Source: Bacteroidales bacterium
GTDB taxonomy: Bacteria; Bacteroidota; Bacteroidia; Bacteroidales; Muribaculaceae
DNA length: 64,000 bases
Direction of reading: 5' to 3'
Assembly (NCBI GenBank): GCA_015060975.1
Contig: SUXI01000001.1
Coordinates: 62,001 to 126,000 of the forward strand
Part shown: positions 42,701 through 50,732 of the stretch, in pieces
Layout of the letters: each line of letters starts with the position of its first letter
Position numbering within the stretch: position 1 is the stretch's first letter
The notes under the pieces: model-generated
What the model was told of the DNA's origin: nothing
Databases searched by the model: none
Seen by the model: only the letters and a program-made list of their open reading frames with translations
Program-made: the position numbers and the translations under genes

Positions 42701-43535
42701 CAGTTGTTAGAAAATTATTGCTATAATTAACTGAGTTGAATATTTTACCATCGGTAGCGGCACAATTTATAGCATTGTAATTTACCTTTTTTAGTGAAGA
42801 ACAGTAATCAAAAGCATAAGACCCGATTGATATTACCGATTCTCCGATAGTTAGATTTGTCAAACCGTCGAAATGATAAAATGCATTAGAAGGGATGACT
42901 TTTACATTGTCGCCGATATAAACATTTGCAGTGTTGGTACAACCGTTAAATGCGTTATACATATAATTACATTCGGTGGCATTGAAATTTACTTGAGCGA
43001 TTGATGTGCAACCATTGAATGCGTAGTTTCCTATATAAGTGATGTTTTCGGGGATTGTCACGCTACGAAGAGCGGTCAATCCTTTGAAGGCGAAAGCAGG
43101 AATTGTTATAACCGCATCGCCTATCGATATTGTGCGCACCGATGTGCAACCATTGAATGCCGGGGCGTTTTGTGAGCCCATTGTAGAACATCCGGTGGCA
43201 TTATAGCTGATAGAAGTTAGACCGGTACAGCCGTTGAATGCATTGTCGCCAATGGTTGTGATTGTTGACGGGATTGACACCGATGTCATGCCTGTAGCAT
43301 TGTTAAACGCCTGTGCGGCAATTTGAACCACAGTGTAGGTTGCTCCGTTATAAGACACCGTTTCGGGAATCACAACCGCACCTGTTGCGGTGGAATCCTC
43401 AACCGTTTCAACTGTTAACCCCTCGGAGGAGATGATGTTGTAGTTCAATCCACCGGCTTTAAAGTCGGCAGCCGAAAGCATCATCGTGGTTCCTGCGCCA
43501 ATAATAGCAAGAACCGATAGTAATGATTTTTTCAT
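39732..43535 (-). CDS. Giant secreted leucine-rich repeat (BspA-like) protein with cohesin- and dockerin-like domains and type IX tail
   Basis: 1267 residues with a signal peptide at 1-22. Residues ~30-745 are LRR_5 (BspA/TpLRR) repeats such as VSIPSTITTIGDNAFNGCTG. A cohesin-like beta domain follows (~870-985: YRGHTLAIPFKM, ALQCDIHLPAGV), then a dockerin-type pair of calcium loops (~990-1050: LGDSNDDTLVTMGDVVNVVN and SDVNADKNITMADVVMVVN). A second cohesin-like domain lies at ~1080-1215. The tail (~1230-1267: GRYDIYGRLLTEP...MSDGTTRK) is a Por sorting signal. It is probably an adhesin on the cell surface. A single terminator follows. Confidence 0.93.
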   Translation of the reverse strand: MKKSLLSVLAIIGAGTTMMLSAADFKAGGLNYNIISSEGLTVETVEDSTATGAVVIPETVSYNGATYTVVQIAAQAFNNATGMTSVSIPSTITTIGDNAFNGCTGLTSISYNATGCSTMGSQNAPAFNGCTSVRTISIGDAVITIPAFAFKGLTALRSVTIPENITYIGNYAFNGCTSIAQVNFNATECNYMYNAFNGCTNTANVYIGDNVKVIPSNAFYHFDGLTNLTIGESVISIGSYAFDYCSSLKKVNYNAINCAATDGKIFNSVNYSNNFLTTVVIGDKVKTIPAKLFYVSSSYSRIKSITWGRSIEEIQENAFYGSDMSSITIPGTVKTIGDYAFADNEFLTEVKLNEGLTRLSGFNYCKKLATIDIPSTVTTIGGYAFSGCTGLQGELKLPQNLNIIGVYAFDNCTGLSGKLVIPDNVEEIHNYAFYRTNFSSLKLGKSIKKIDDYAFNYCPIAGELYLPESITYIGERAFANTKISGKLALPKNLNTFEGYAFANCTGLTSIQQNSILPSTYTWSGFNYPYFSGCSNITEVSFDENIQKVYAGLCHGLTKIKSVTIPEGVEYIGPYAFRGCSSLESVTLPSTLKSIGEYAFADAKFTEIKLPEGLTTIGNRAFYANNSLKSVTIPESVTTIGYSVFAECNNMISATYNATQCTSTYDGIFPDYNFKKMTIGKNVEKIPDYILSSPTIKVIEWNAKAVRTYAYYNLGRFENGATPTAILADSVTAFYGCNSPIIISYAEVPPALSYARSGATAYVPDTSAYLADANWAKLNIRQSVIWKGTTDGEKLSYTTNFPYELTLKEYRTKDGATMSETPRTIGDYQAVFTYMIEDMEFEMVNKFSISANTSNTIVVDPITAYRGHTLAIPFKMINNREFTALQCDIHLPAGVTAATDEYGDYMIELSSRKSNTHIVSSELQADGSIRVIIYSSKNYAFSGNEGDIFYLTVNIAADAEVGDKSMVLTNIRLTDSEANDVITNRNESRFTISNLILGDSNDDTLVTMGDVVNVVNYVLGETPEKFVFEASDVNADKNITMADVVMVVNAVLNGGVVETKGYAPVMKSLSQSTEDSPLQDNTITLQDLSIKPGETATLLVDLTNSENITAFQFDIKLPEGISIPVDEYGDPLIALTSRATNTHQVVSAYQEDGSLRVAAYSSKSRPFKGNEGTLVEITLEASPTLEDGTYNIDMSTIYIIKPDGSQLDIENFTHAVVISSSGIENVETNGAKEVGRYDIYGRLLTEPTKGVNIVKMSDGTTRKVMVKQ

Positions 43536-43574
43536 AATGAATAAATGTATTAGAATTATAAAAAAGTATTTTCT

Positions 43575-44105
43575 TTATCGTAAAACTTCTTTGATGGTTT
43601 TATCAAATTGTTGTTCATTAAAATTTATTTTAGCCTCGTTTTCTTCCAACAAAGCGGTTTTCATCGCTTCTTTCACGTCGGCTTTTGATAATTGCACTGA
43701 AATATAAGCACGGAAGATGCCGCCTTTGGTCATAGTGATGCGGTCGCAAATAATAACCGATTCGCGTAATGCTGTTTTAGAGGTCAAAATCAAACGGTCT
43801 TCGGTTTTTGCATCGATGCCGTTATTTACAGTTTTTCGGTATCGCTTGGTAAAAGAATCGACAATGGTTGATAACGTAGCCGACAACTCGGCACGGGCAA
43901 TAGTAACAGCTTTATCTTTTGCCATTTGTCTATCGACACTCTCGGCAAACGCATTTGCATAGAAATATTCTTCGTCGGTGGTATAATTGCAAAGTTGAGC
44001 AAGTTCCTTTTCGTCATCATTGGGTTTTGGCGTATTTTTGTTTGATGAACAAGAACAAGCAAGGATGCAAAAAACAGATATTGAGATAATACTAAATAAT
44101 TTCAT
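43575..44105 (-). CDS. LPP20-family lipoprotein
   Basis: The signal peptide ends in ILACSCSS, a lipobox. The mature part contains the LPP20 pattern: DRQMAKDKAVTIARAELSATL, then the LTSKTALRESVIICDRI and GIFRAYISVQLSKADVKEAM segments. LPP20 and the related FlgP are outer-membrane lipoproteins. It is the last gene of a three-gene leftward set that begins with a DUF6175-like protein. It is unrelated to the LRR gene 40 bp downstream. Confidence 0.75.
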   Translation of the reverse strand: MKLFSIISISVFCILACSCSSNKNTPKPNDDEKELAQLCNYTTDEEYFYANAFAESVDRQMAKDKAVTIARAELSATLSTIVDSFTKRYRKTVNNGIDAKTEDRLILTSKTALRESVIICDRITMTKGGIFRAYISVQLSKADVKEAMKTALLEENEAKINFNEQQFDKTIKEVLR

Positions 44106-44134
44106 TTTGATATAAATTTAACGTTAATATATAA

Positions 44135-45550
44135 TTATAACTCGGGGGTAGATGAGATTTCCTCAGGCTCTTCTTCCTCAACTTCTTCAGGAACCATTTT
44201 TACACGTTTGGAAAATCGGGCTTCTTTGAGTTTTGCCTCTAACTGGGGTTTGAGCTTTTTAAATAAATCACGTTGAGTTGTTGACAGGATTTTCGACCTG
44301 GAGGAATTTACGGGAGCCAAAGATCTAATATCATTAATTGAAACCGAAGTAATGATTTTCCCTGAATTTAGCTCGGTTAACGTGATTGTACACGACGCAT
44401 AGGTTTCAAGCATATCATAAAGTTCCCCTTTTACGATTCCGCCGGGTCTTATCAATGGTTCGATAACAATGCTCACATCGGCGCTATCCTCTTCGTCAAC
44501 AATGTCAAAATAGTTTTGTGCGAAATAGTTGGATATGTTGTTTGCCAAACTTGAGCAATTGTCGTCATAAGAATATATCACAGCACTCAATGAAGACTCT
44601 TCAATAATCAAAGGAATGGAAACCGATGGAATATCAGATATGAGTTTCTTTATGATGGCATTATTATTATCATATCCTAATTTCTCAACGTCTAATGATA
44701 TTGCCAATTCTTGGTATGCCAATTTTGAAGATATATTGGAGATAATAATAGCAGCCATTCCGTTTTCATTGGTTTTGACACTGCCGGTAACGTCTCCTTT
44801 TCCTTTTGCGAATTTTGCCGACAAAGGCACATCTTTTAAGCTCATATCGTTTGATGTGACAAGGATATTTACCTGGTATGCATTCAAACTCAACGGAGTG
44901 AATGAAATAACCTTCGGATTGGTTGAAATAGTGATGTCTTTAAATACATTTTCAAGTGAATTGAATATTTCAACGGCAAGATTTATTGTTTGTCCCGATG
45001 GCTCGGTATAAGGCAAATAACGATTGGTATATTGCTCGATTTGCTTTAAAGCCTTGAGATAAAACTGCGATGCGCCTATTACATTCCCTTGGCGTTTCAA
45101 TGAGTTTCCTTTACTCCAAAAATCATAGGCATGTTGAGTTGCATCGGCGATGCGATTTGCAATAATATCGGCATATTCTTGCTTATCTAATTGATAGTAG
45201 GTCCAGTAATAAGAGCCATCGTTCCATGTCTCTACGAGTTCATAGCCTTCAAGGCTTGCCGAAGCCGATGTCTTGATTTGATTTTTGAATTCTTCGAAAT
45301 ATTCACGATTAATCTCCTGACGTTGAAATAGTGAATTGCTTTCAATATCTATTTGAATTTCGCTTATCAAATCATTTAACGCCAATTCCTTTGATTTTTG
45401 AATATAATCATTACCTGAAATCGGAGCCATTCCCACTCCGGTGTAATACATTGGCTTTGACGGCTTCGACTTAACCCAGTCGGGTGTTTTTGCCGACGCA
45501 TCAATCGCTGAAAAACACAGCAAGGTGAATAATAAAACTATAAATCTCAT
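44135..45550 (-). CDS. Secreted LPP20/FlgO-like envelope protein
   Basis: 471 residues with a signal peptide (1-20). The N-terminal ~150 residues contain PMYYTGVGMAPISGNDYIQKSKELALNDLISEI, similar to the LPP20 start. An Ig-like middle follows (DVPLSAKFAKGKGDVTG). The ~100 residues after that contain IVIEPLIRPGG, the shape of a FlgO or CsgG-like periplasmic domain. An acidic tail closes it (VPEEVEEEEPEE). Function is unknown; it probably forms an outer-membrane-linked complex with its neighbours. Confidence 0.7.
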   Translation of the reverse strand: MRFIVLLFTLLCFSAIDASAKTPDWVKSKPSKPMYYTGVGMAPISGNDYIQKSKELALNDLISEIQIDIESNSLFQRQEINREYFEEFKNQIKTSASASLEGYELVETWNDGSYYWTYYQLDKQEYADIIANRIADATQHAYDFWSKGNSLKRQGNVIGASQFYLKALKQIEQYTNRYLPYTEPSGQTINLAVEIFNSLENVFKDITISTNPKVISFTPLSLNAYQVNILVTSNDMSLKDVPLSAKFAKGKGDVTGSVKTNENGMAAIIISNISSKLAYQELAISLDVEKLGYDNNNAIIKKLISDIPSVSIPLIIEESSLSAVIYSYDDNCSSLANNISNYFAQNYFDIVDEEDSADVSIVIEPLIRPGGIVKGELYDMLETYASCTITLTELNSGKIITSVSINDIRSLAPVNSSRSKILSTTQRDLFKKLKPQLEAKLKEARFSKRVKMVPEEVEEEEPEEISSTPEL

Positions 45551-45556
45551 AATAAT

Positions 45557-46819
45557 TTAGTCTGAAATGGTTATATAAATAGAAAGACCATCTATTCTGT
45601 CGGATGCGTTGATGCCTTTTTTGCGGAGATACATGCGCAATCGGGCGGCAAAATCGGCTGCATCTTGCGACATTCCATCTTCATCTTTTATAGGGATTTG
45701 AATATTATCAAAGATTATTGAATTAGCGGTCTTTCCTTGCATGTGGTAAACACCGTTCTCGGCATACGTTTTAATCCATTTGCGAATATAGTCGGATATT
45801 CCGTATCCCGAATCGCCCACTTCATCATCAAGTGTTTTATAAGAATCCCCATCAATAGAGACATAGATTGTGGCAGTGTGTCCTTGTTCGGGAATTTTAT
45901 TTAATTCATTACACACTTCTGTAAGGAATGAATCTGATACCCGTTGAATGGCAACAGCACATAGGTTATCAAACTCAGAATTGGCATAACCTGTCACCTT
46001 TGATGTTTCAGATGCAAGAGCTGTCCCGGTAGCATTATGAATTGCTTTTATTGACAAACTGACCGATGGGGAACTATACCCTAAACTCTTTTTTATGTCA
46101 ACGGTAACATATACATCGGCGCCACTATTGCGAATCACTTGATCATCAAAAGAGGTTGAGGCATTTGCGTCCATTTGACTGGCTCGAGCTATGGCATTAT
46201 ATTTAGCTTCAAAGTCAACAGTATTAATACCTTTGTTATCAAATTCCTCTTGAACTTTCGCCACAGCTATTCGTTTATCATAATCGTTCTCCAATACATA
46301 CTTATATGTCTGATATTCGGTTTTATAGGGAACAACCATAATTGTGGGCATTACCTTTCGCACTTCTTTTTTCACTTTGACAGGCTCGGGCTTGATTACC
46401 TTGCTGTTTTTAAGGTCCCTTATTAATGACTTATGATAAATACCAACCATAATGGTGGTTTCATATACCCCAAAACTATTTTTCTTGGGTTTCATAATTT
46501 CACTGTAATCTTTTAAGAATACAGTATATCGGTCATTATCATATAGTCGGGTGAAATAATCTTTGTTTTCGGTGCGTTGTGATTCATCCAAAATAGGCTC
46601 TCCATTGTTAACTCCCTCAATACCACCGAATAAATATGTATCAAAGGCTGATTTAATTGCCATTTTTACCGCTAATTTTTTATCGGGAGATGAAGCGGTT
46701 GCCTTGAGTGACAACACACCTCCGTTATCAGAGATAAAAGTAACATTGCGGGAGAAATCATTAGCAAATAAATATGTTGACGATAAAATCGCACAGAGTA
46801 GTAGTAAAAACTTATGCAT
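45557..46819 (-). CDS. Secreted protein, DUF6175-like
   Basis: 420 residues, with a signal peptide (MHKFLLLLCAILSSTYLFA). A first domain begins SFDTYLFGGIEGVNNGEPI, and VMPTIMVVPYKTE follows at ~155. The next ~250 residues alternate strands and helices, with DVYVTVDIKKSLGY and SVSLSIKAIHNATGTALAS. The DUF6175 label comes from memory and is tentative. The spacing to the next gene is 6 bp, so it heads an operon of three. Confidence 0.65.
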   Translation of the reverse strand: MHKFLLLLCAILSSTYLFANDFSRNVTFISDNGGVLSLKATASSPDKKLAVKMAIKSAFDTYLFGGIEGVNNGEPILDESQRTENKDYFTRLYDNDRYTVFLKDYSEIMKPKKNSFGVYETTIMVGIYHKSLIRDLKNSKVIKPEPVKVKKEVRKVMPTIMVVPYKTEYQTYKYVLENDYDKRIAVAKVQEEFDNKGINTVDFEAKYNAIARASQMDANASTSFDDQVIRNSGADVYVTVDIKKSLGYSSPSVSLSIKAIHNATGTALASETSKVTGYANSEFDNLCAVAIQRVSDSFLTEVCNELNKIPEQGHTATIYVSIDGDSYKTLDDEVGDSGYGISDYIRKWIKTYAENGVYHMQGKTANSIIFDNIQIPIKDEDGMSQDAADFAARLRMYLRKKGINASDRIDGLSIYITISD

Positions 46820-46920
46820 AAATATTTATTTTAAGGGAGTTTTGATAAATCCCATGGGTTAGTTTAAATTTTCGGGAACCATTCTTATATGTGCTTTATG
46901 TTTTAGGATAATTTTTGCCT

Positions 46921-46960
46921 TTGTTACAATCACATAGCTCTTACCATGTGATTGTAACAA
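46921..46960. repeat. Perfect 15-bp inverted repeat
   Basis: TTGTTACAATCACAT (46921-46935) and its exact complement (46946-46960) are 10 bases apart. It lies ~100 bp upstream of the DUF6175-like gene, outside any gene. It could be a regulator operator or a terminator-like stem for leftward transcription. Confidence 0.75.
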
Positions 46961-47032
46961 AAACAAAAATCAACTTAACTAAAATTCAAAATCTTCATAA
47001 TGCAAATTATATGAAGTTTCCCTTAAGAAAGA

Positions 47033-47062
47033 GGCTGTACTTATTGCTCTTCAAGTACAGCC
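47033..47062 (-). terminator. Terminator of the FlgT/CsgG-like gene
   Basis: GGCTGTACTT pairs perfectly with AAGTACAGCC around 10 bases. It lies 22 bp after the stop codon and is followed by CTCTTTCTT on the reverse strand. Confidence 0.75.
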
Positions 47063-47083
47063 CCATAATATGTTAGTGCAAAA

Positions 47084-47881
47084 TTAAAAACCTAATATAT
47101 TGCTATTTACTTTATTAAAAATATTGTTATTTACTTTGCTGACAACAGATGTGTTTCGACCTTCATTAACAGCGGCGTTAATTTCTTTGCCACCTTTTGT
47201 TACTTTACATAATGACAAGTCACCTGCTTCAACAGCTTCAACCTTAACTTCACCAATAAGTTTGCTTACAGTGCGTCCTGCCACCTCTTTTTCAACAAAC
47301 ACGTCTAATTTTTGACCTTTCAAGATGCCGTTGTCGCTACCAATGCTTATGTAAAGTGTTTTCGCTTCATCTTTCTTTACTTCTGAGATTTCAACGATGC
47401 TACCTTTCAATTTAAATACTTCGTCAACAAAGTTTTTAAGTTGAGTGCTAATGTTGTCAATCGCGGCATTGGCTGCATCAACTTCTGTTTTATGAATAGA
47501 TAAAAGTGAAGATGAACTTGCTTCAAATGTTTTATTAGCTACAAGTTTTTGAGAGTTACGGTCGGTCACTTTTAATTGATATGCAACTTTTGCATCATAA
47601 TTATAGCCACCGTTCTCGGATGCTTGTCGGGTTGTTGTAATAGAGATTACATGTCCATCAAGTATGTACTTTGATGCTAACCCCGCATCGGTATTTGCTT
47701 CGGTAATTTCAAGGCGAGCCATATTTGATAAACCTTCAATAACTTTGTTTCGTGCTGCAATCGCATAAGTTTCGCCTACACTTTCGGTATAAGTGAAATC
47801 ATTGATTGTAATTGATTCTTTTTGCGCAAATGCGCCAACTGTTGAGAAAAGAGCAACGAGTGCCAATGCAATTTTTTTCAT
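47084..47881 (-). CDS. Secreted CsgG/FlgT-like protein
   Basis: 265 residues with a signal peptide ending in FAQ (~20). Residues ~22-150 resemble a CsgG-type fold: ITINDFTYTESVG, GLSNMARLEITEANTD, and KYILDGHVISITTTR. The C-terminal part (KGQKLDVFVEKEVAGRTVS, then KLIGEVKVEAVEAGD) resembles the FlgT C-terminal domain. In other bacteria such proteins form outer-membrane ring structures. It stands alone with its own terminator, upstream of the LPP20-like operon. A -7 TAATTTTG (reverse, 47923-47930) is the likely promoter. Confidence 0.72.
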   Translation of the reverse strand: MKKIALALVALFSTVGAFAQKESITINDFTYTESVGETYAIAARNKVIEGLSNMARLEITEANTDAGLASKYILDGHVISITTTRQASENGGYNYDAKVAYQLKVTDRNSQKLVANKTFEASSSSLLSIHKTEVDAANAAIDNISTQLKNFVDEVFKLKGSIVEISEVKKDEAKTLYISIGSDNGILKGQKLDVFVEKEVAGRTVSKLIGEVKVEAVEAGDLSLCKVTKGGKEINAAVNEGRNTSVVSKVNNNIFNKVNSNILGF

Positions 47882-47995
47882 ATTTTTTCTGTTTAAGTTA
47901 ATTAAAATTGATTTATTGCTGGCAAAATTAAACTATTTCAATAGCACAGAGGTAAATGCGTGCGTAAAGATGTTTTACGAAAGTGTCAAAATGTT

Positions 47996-48220
47996 TTACG
48001 GTGCCTCGTCAGTATCAGAAGCAAGAATAGTAGTAAAATATTGAAAAAAATCGTGGTTAAGAGCTTGTGATATGCGTAGCAGCATATCGGTATTGATAGA
48101 TTGTTGCGAGAAAATATAATACACGTTGGGACGCTCGCAGTTGATTTTGCGCGCAAGCCAAGTGGGGGTGCGTTCCTGGCGGTCGAGTTCTTGTTTGATA
48201 AGTTGTCCTATATGTATCAT
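47996..48220 (-). CDS. Small XRE-like helix-turn-helix regulator
   Basis: 74 residues: LIKQELDRQERTPTWLARKI is helix 1 and 2 of a Cro/CI-type domain, NCERPNVYYIFSQQSINTDML contains the recognition helix, and a LLRISQALNHDFF helix follows. It is a genuine small gene. It is unusual in having a ~275-nt structured leader (48225-48495) with the same architecture as the cassette leaders. The structure ends close to its ATG. Confidence 0.78.
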   Translation of the reverse strand: MIHIGQLIKQELDRQERTPTWLARKINCERPNVYYIFSQQSINTDMLLRISQALNHDFFQYFTTILASDTDEAP

Positions 48221-48224
48221 AAAA

Positions 48225-48495
48225 AGGCGGAATTATTTGTTGCCAATCAACATCTGAGGTACCGCCAAGCACCCGAAAGAACCGATAAGCACAAAGTAAT
48301 TCACGCCCATAAGGCATGAACATTTGAGAGATGCTTATTCTCGTTCTTTCTTAAAAATTGGCGGTTTTCAGATGAGAGAATAAGAGCCCAAAAGCTCATT
48401 AATTTATGTTGTTATTTAACGTCTGTTTTTTGAAAAATTAAAATAAAATTTAAGTTAAACAATTCTTTATTTTTATGGCGTCCCATTTGGTAAGC
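48225..48495 (-). ncRNA. Structured leader RNA, copy 3
   Basis: It has the same layout as copies 1 and 2 with mostly different bases. P0 is GAGC/GCTC (48384-48397). P1 pairs 48368-48374 with 48251-48257. P2 pairs 48358-48364 with 48262-48268 (reverse-strand CCGCCAA, a C-G pair replacing the T-A pair of copy 1). P3 joins 48332-48350 to 48275-48291 (8 + 7 bp with an inner bulge). P4 is a small hairpin at 48300-48320. The alternative pairing here is a perfect TTATTCTC with GAGAATAA, 8 bp. Confidence 0.68.
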
Positions 48496-48501
48496 CTACC
48501 A

Positions 48502-48509
48502 CAAAGATA
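48502..48509 (-). promoter_or_regulatory. -7 element of the leader RNA/XRE regulator transcript
   Basis: TATCTTTG on the reverse strand, followed by TGTGG as in the cassette leaders. No clear -33 box is seen at the usual distance. Confidence 0.5.
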
Positions 48510-48637
48510 ACTAATAATTCATACATTTTTAAGGTTAGTATAAATTTTTAATGTTGTTTTGGAATGTGATAAACCTACAATTTTGTGGTTAGCGGAGTTT
48601 TGCGTAATTTTGTATCGATTATTATCATTTAAATTAT

Positions 48638-49471
48638 ATGGATGAGATAAAACGCACGGTTCTCGATTATAACGACATCGTTCAAATGGTGCCATGGTTT
48701 AATGGTAAAGAAAAGTTTGTCAACCGGTTATTGAAGTTTTTGTCGGTTGACAAGGTGAATTGGTTGCATGACCATAACTGCGACACTCCCGGTCCTGAAT
48801 TTGTAGCCGGATTGTTGAAAGATCTTGATATAAAACTTCGCATTGATAACGAGGAGATTCTTGACAATCTTCCCGAAGGGGCTTTTATCACAGTGAGCAA
48901 TCACCCTTTTGGAGCTCTCGACGGCATCACGCTAATACACCTCATAGCTTCCCGTCGCCCGCAGTTTAAAGTGATGGTAAACATGGTGCTGAATTACATT
49001 TCGGCAATGCGTCCCAATTTTATCGCTGTTGACGCATTGGCAAGCGATGACCCCAAGAAAAAAGCTGTATCAATGCAGGGAATCAAGCAAGCGATAATGC
49101 AAGTGCGCCGTGGAGAGCCCATAGGCTTTTTCCCTGCCGGAGCGGTATCAAAGATAAATCTCAAAGGAGAATTAAATGACCGTGAATGGCAACCTACAAT
49201 AGTGAGATTGATACAACAAATGAAAATGCCGGTTATACCCATTTTTTTCCATGGGAGTAATAGTTGGTGGTTTAACTTTTTAGGGGTTGTGTGTTGGCAA
49301 CTACGCACATTGCGCTTGCCGGCTGAGGTATTTCGCAAAAAAGGCAGCACTCTGCACATCTCGATAGGAAACCCCATCAGCGTGGAAGAGCAGTTGAAAC
49401 ATTCGGGCTCAATTGAAGAGTTAGGACAATTTCTTAAAGAAAAAACTTACGCTTTACGTCAATGCAAATAA
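48638..49471 (+). CDS. PlsC-like lysophospholipid acyltransferase
   Basis: 277 residues. NHPFGALDG is the acyltransferase His-Asp motif in the form seen in the Bacteroidetes/hemolysin-like group. GFFPAGAVSKI is the substrate-binding motif (the usual EGTRS position). It probably acylates a lyso-lipid or ornithine-type lipid precursor. A -7 TAATTTTG at 48605-48612 is likely its promoter. It overlaps the sigma-54 activator gene by 10 bases. Confidence 0.85.
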   Translation: MDEIKRTVLDYNDIVQMVPWFNGKEKFVNRLLKFLSVDKVNWLHDHNCDTPGPEFVAGLLKDLDIKLRIDNEEILDNLPEGAFITVSNHPFGALDGITLIHLIASRRPQFKVMVNMVLNYISAMRPNFIAVDALASDDPKKKAVSMQGIKQAIMQVRRGEPIGFFPAGAVSKINLKGELNDREWQPTIVRLIQQMKMPVIPIFFHGSNSWWFNFLGVVCWQLRTLRLPAEVFRKKGSTLHISIGNPISVEEQLKHSGSIEELGQFLKEKTYALRQCK

Positions 49472-50715
49472 ATCCAGCCGACATACCTGCCGAAGTGCAG
49501 CAAGCCAAAATGCGATTTGGCATCATAGGTAACGCCCCGGCGCTCATAGCCGCCGTGTCGCGAGCCATTCAAGTTGCGCCTATTGATTTATCGGTATTAA
49601 TTTCAGGCGAAAGTGGCAGTGGGAAAGAGTTTTTCCCTAAAATAATACATAATTTCAGCGCACGAAAACACAATAAATATATTGCGGTTAACTGTGGAGC
49701 AATTCCCGAAGGGACTATAGATTCCGAACTATTTGGTCATGAGAAAGGAGCATTTACCGGTGCCGTTTCATCTCGTAAAGGATATTTTGAGGAAGCCGAT
49801 GGCGGAACGATATTTCTCGATGAGGTGGCAGAACTGCCATTAACCACCCAGGCACGGCTATTAAGAGTGCTCGAGAGTGGTGAATTTTTGAAAGTTGGCT
49901 CCTCTACCGTGCAAAAAACAAATATCCGCATTGTTGCCGCAACAAATGTAGATATGCTCAAAGCAGTAGAAGAAGGTCGTTTTCGTGAAGATTTATACTA
50001 CCGATTATCAACGGTGTTGATATCAATTCCGCCTTTGCGTGACCGTGGGAACGATATTGCTTTGCTTGCGCGAAAATTCGCATCAGACTTTGCCGAAAAA
50101 TATCGTACCCCGGCTATACAATTTGACGACACGGCGCGGCACTTAATCATGCAATACCGATGGCCTGGCAATGTGCGTCAACTCAAAAATGTAGTTGAAC
50201 AAATAGCTTTGTTTGAAGCAGGCAATCAAGTGACGGCACAAGATATAGAGCCCTACATTCCTCAAAATGCGACAATCTACACGCCTGCCGTTGCTTCGGG
50301 TGCATCTACATCAATTCACTCTTATGAAAATGAGAGAGAGATTTTGTTTAACATGATTTTCAGATTGCAACGCGAAATCGAAACATTGAAAACTCTTGTA
50401 GGCGCAAACAAACAGCAATCTGCCCCATTGCTCGATGTTCATCACTCCACAATTCATGAATCGTCATCGACATTGGTTAAATACCCCGCATATAATACCG
50501 ATTATATCGACTCGGGCAACAATGATGTCGCACATGAAATAAATGAGGTGGAAAGCCAAGATATAACTTCGTCAATGACTCTTGAAGACACTGAGAAAGA
50601 AACGATTCGTCGCTCACTTGAGCGCAATGGAGGTCGCAGAAAAGCAACCGCAAAAGAGTTGAATATCTCGGAACGCACTCTATATCGCAAGATAAAAGAA
50701 TATGGTCTTGAATAA
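49462..50715 (+). CDS. Sigma-54-dependent transcriptional activator without receiver domain
   Basis: It starts almost directly with the AAA+ domain. Walker A is GESGSGKEFF, the sigma-54 contact loop is GAFTGA, Walker B is GGTIFLDEVAELP, and the Arg-finger region reads LRVLESGEFLKVGSS. A short linker leads to a Fis-type helix-turn-helix (RKATAKELNISERTLYRKIKEYG). Without a receiver it may be controlled by its level or a partner. It lies directly in front of lptE and the SecG gene, an order I recall from other Bacteroidetes. Confidence 0.95.
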   Translation: MQINPADIPAEVQQAKMRFGIIGNAPALIAAVSRAIQVAPIDLSVLISGESGSGKEFFPKIIHNFSARKHNKYIAVNCGAIPEGTIDSELFGHEKGAFTGAVSSRKGYFEEADGGTIFLDEVAELPLTTQARLLRVLESGEFLKVGSSTVQKTNIRIVAATNVDMLKAVEEGRFREDLYYRLSTVLISIPPLRDRGNDIALLARKFASDFAEKYRTPAIQFDDTARHLIMQYRWPGNVRQLKNVVEQIALFEAGNQVTAQDIEPYIPQNATIYTPAVASGASTSIHSYENEREILFNMIFRLQREIETLKTLVGANKQQSAPLLDVHHSTIHESSSTLVKYPAYNTDYIDSGNNDVAHEINEVESQDITSSMTLEDTEKETIRRSLERNGGRRKATAKELNISERTLYRKIKEYGLE

Positions 50716-50732
50716 TTAACCAGCCTATAAAT

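Noticed and set aside
48057..48323. An 88-codon reverse reading frame overlapping leader RNA copy 3
   Set aside because: It crosses the conserved helices and the XRE gene in another frame; the covarying stems explain this sequence better.
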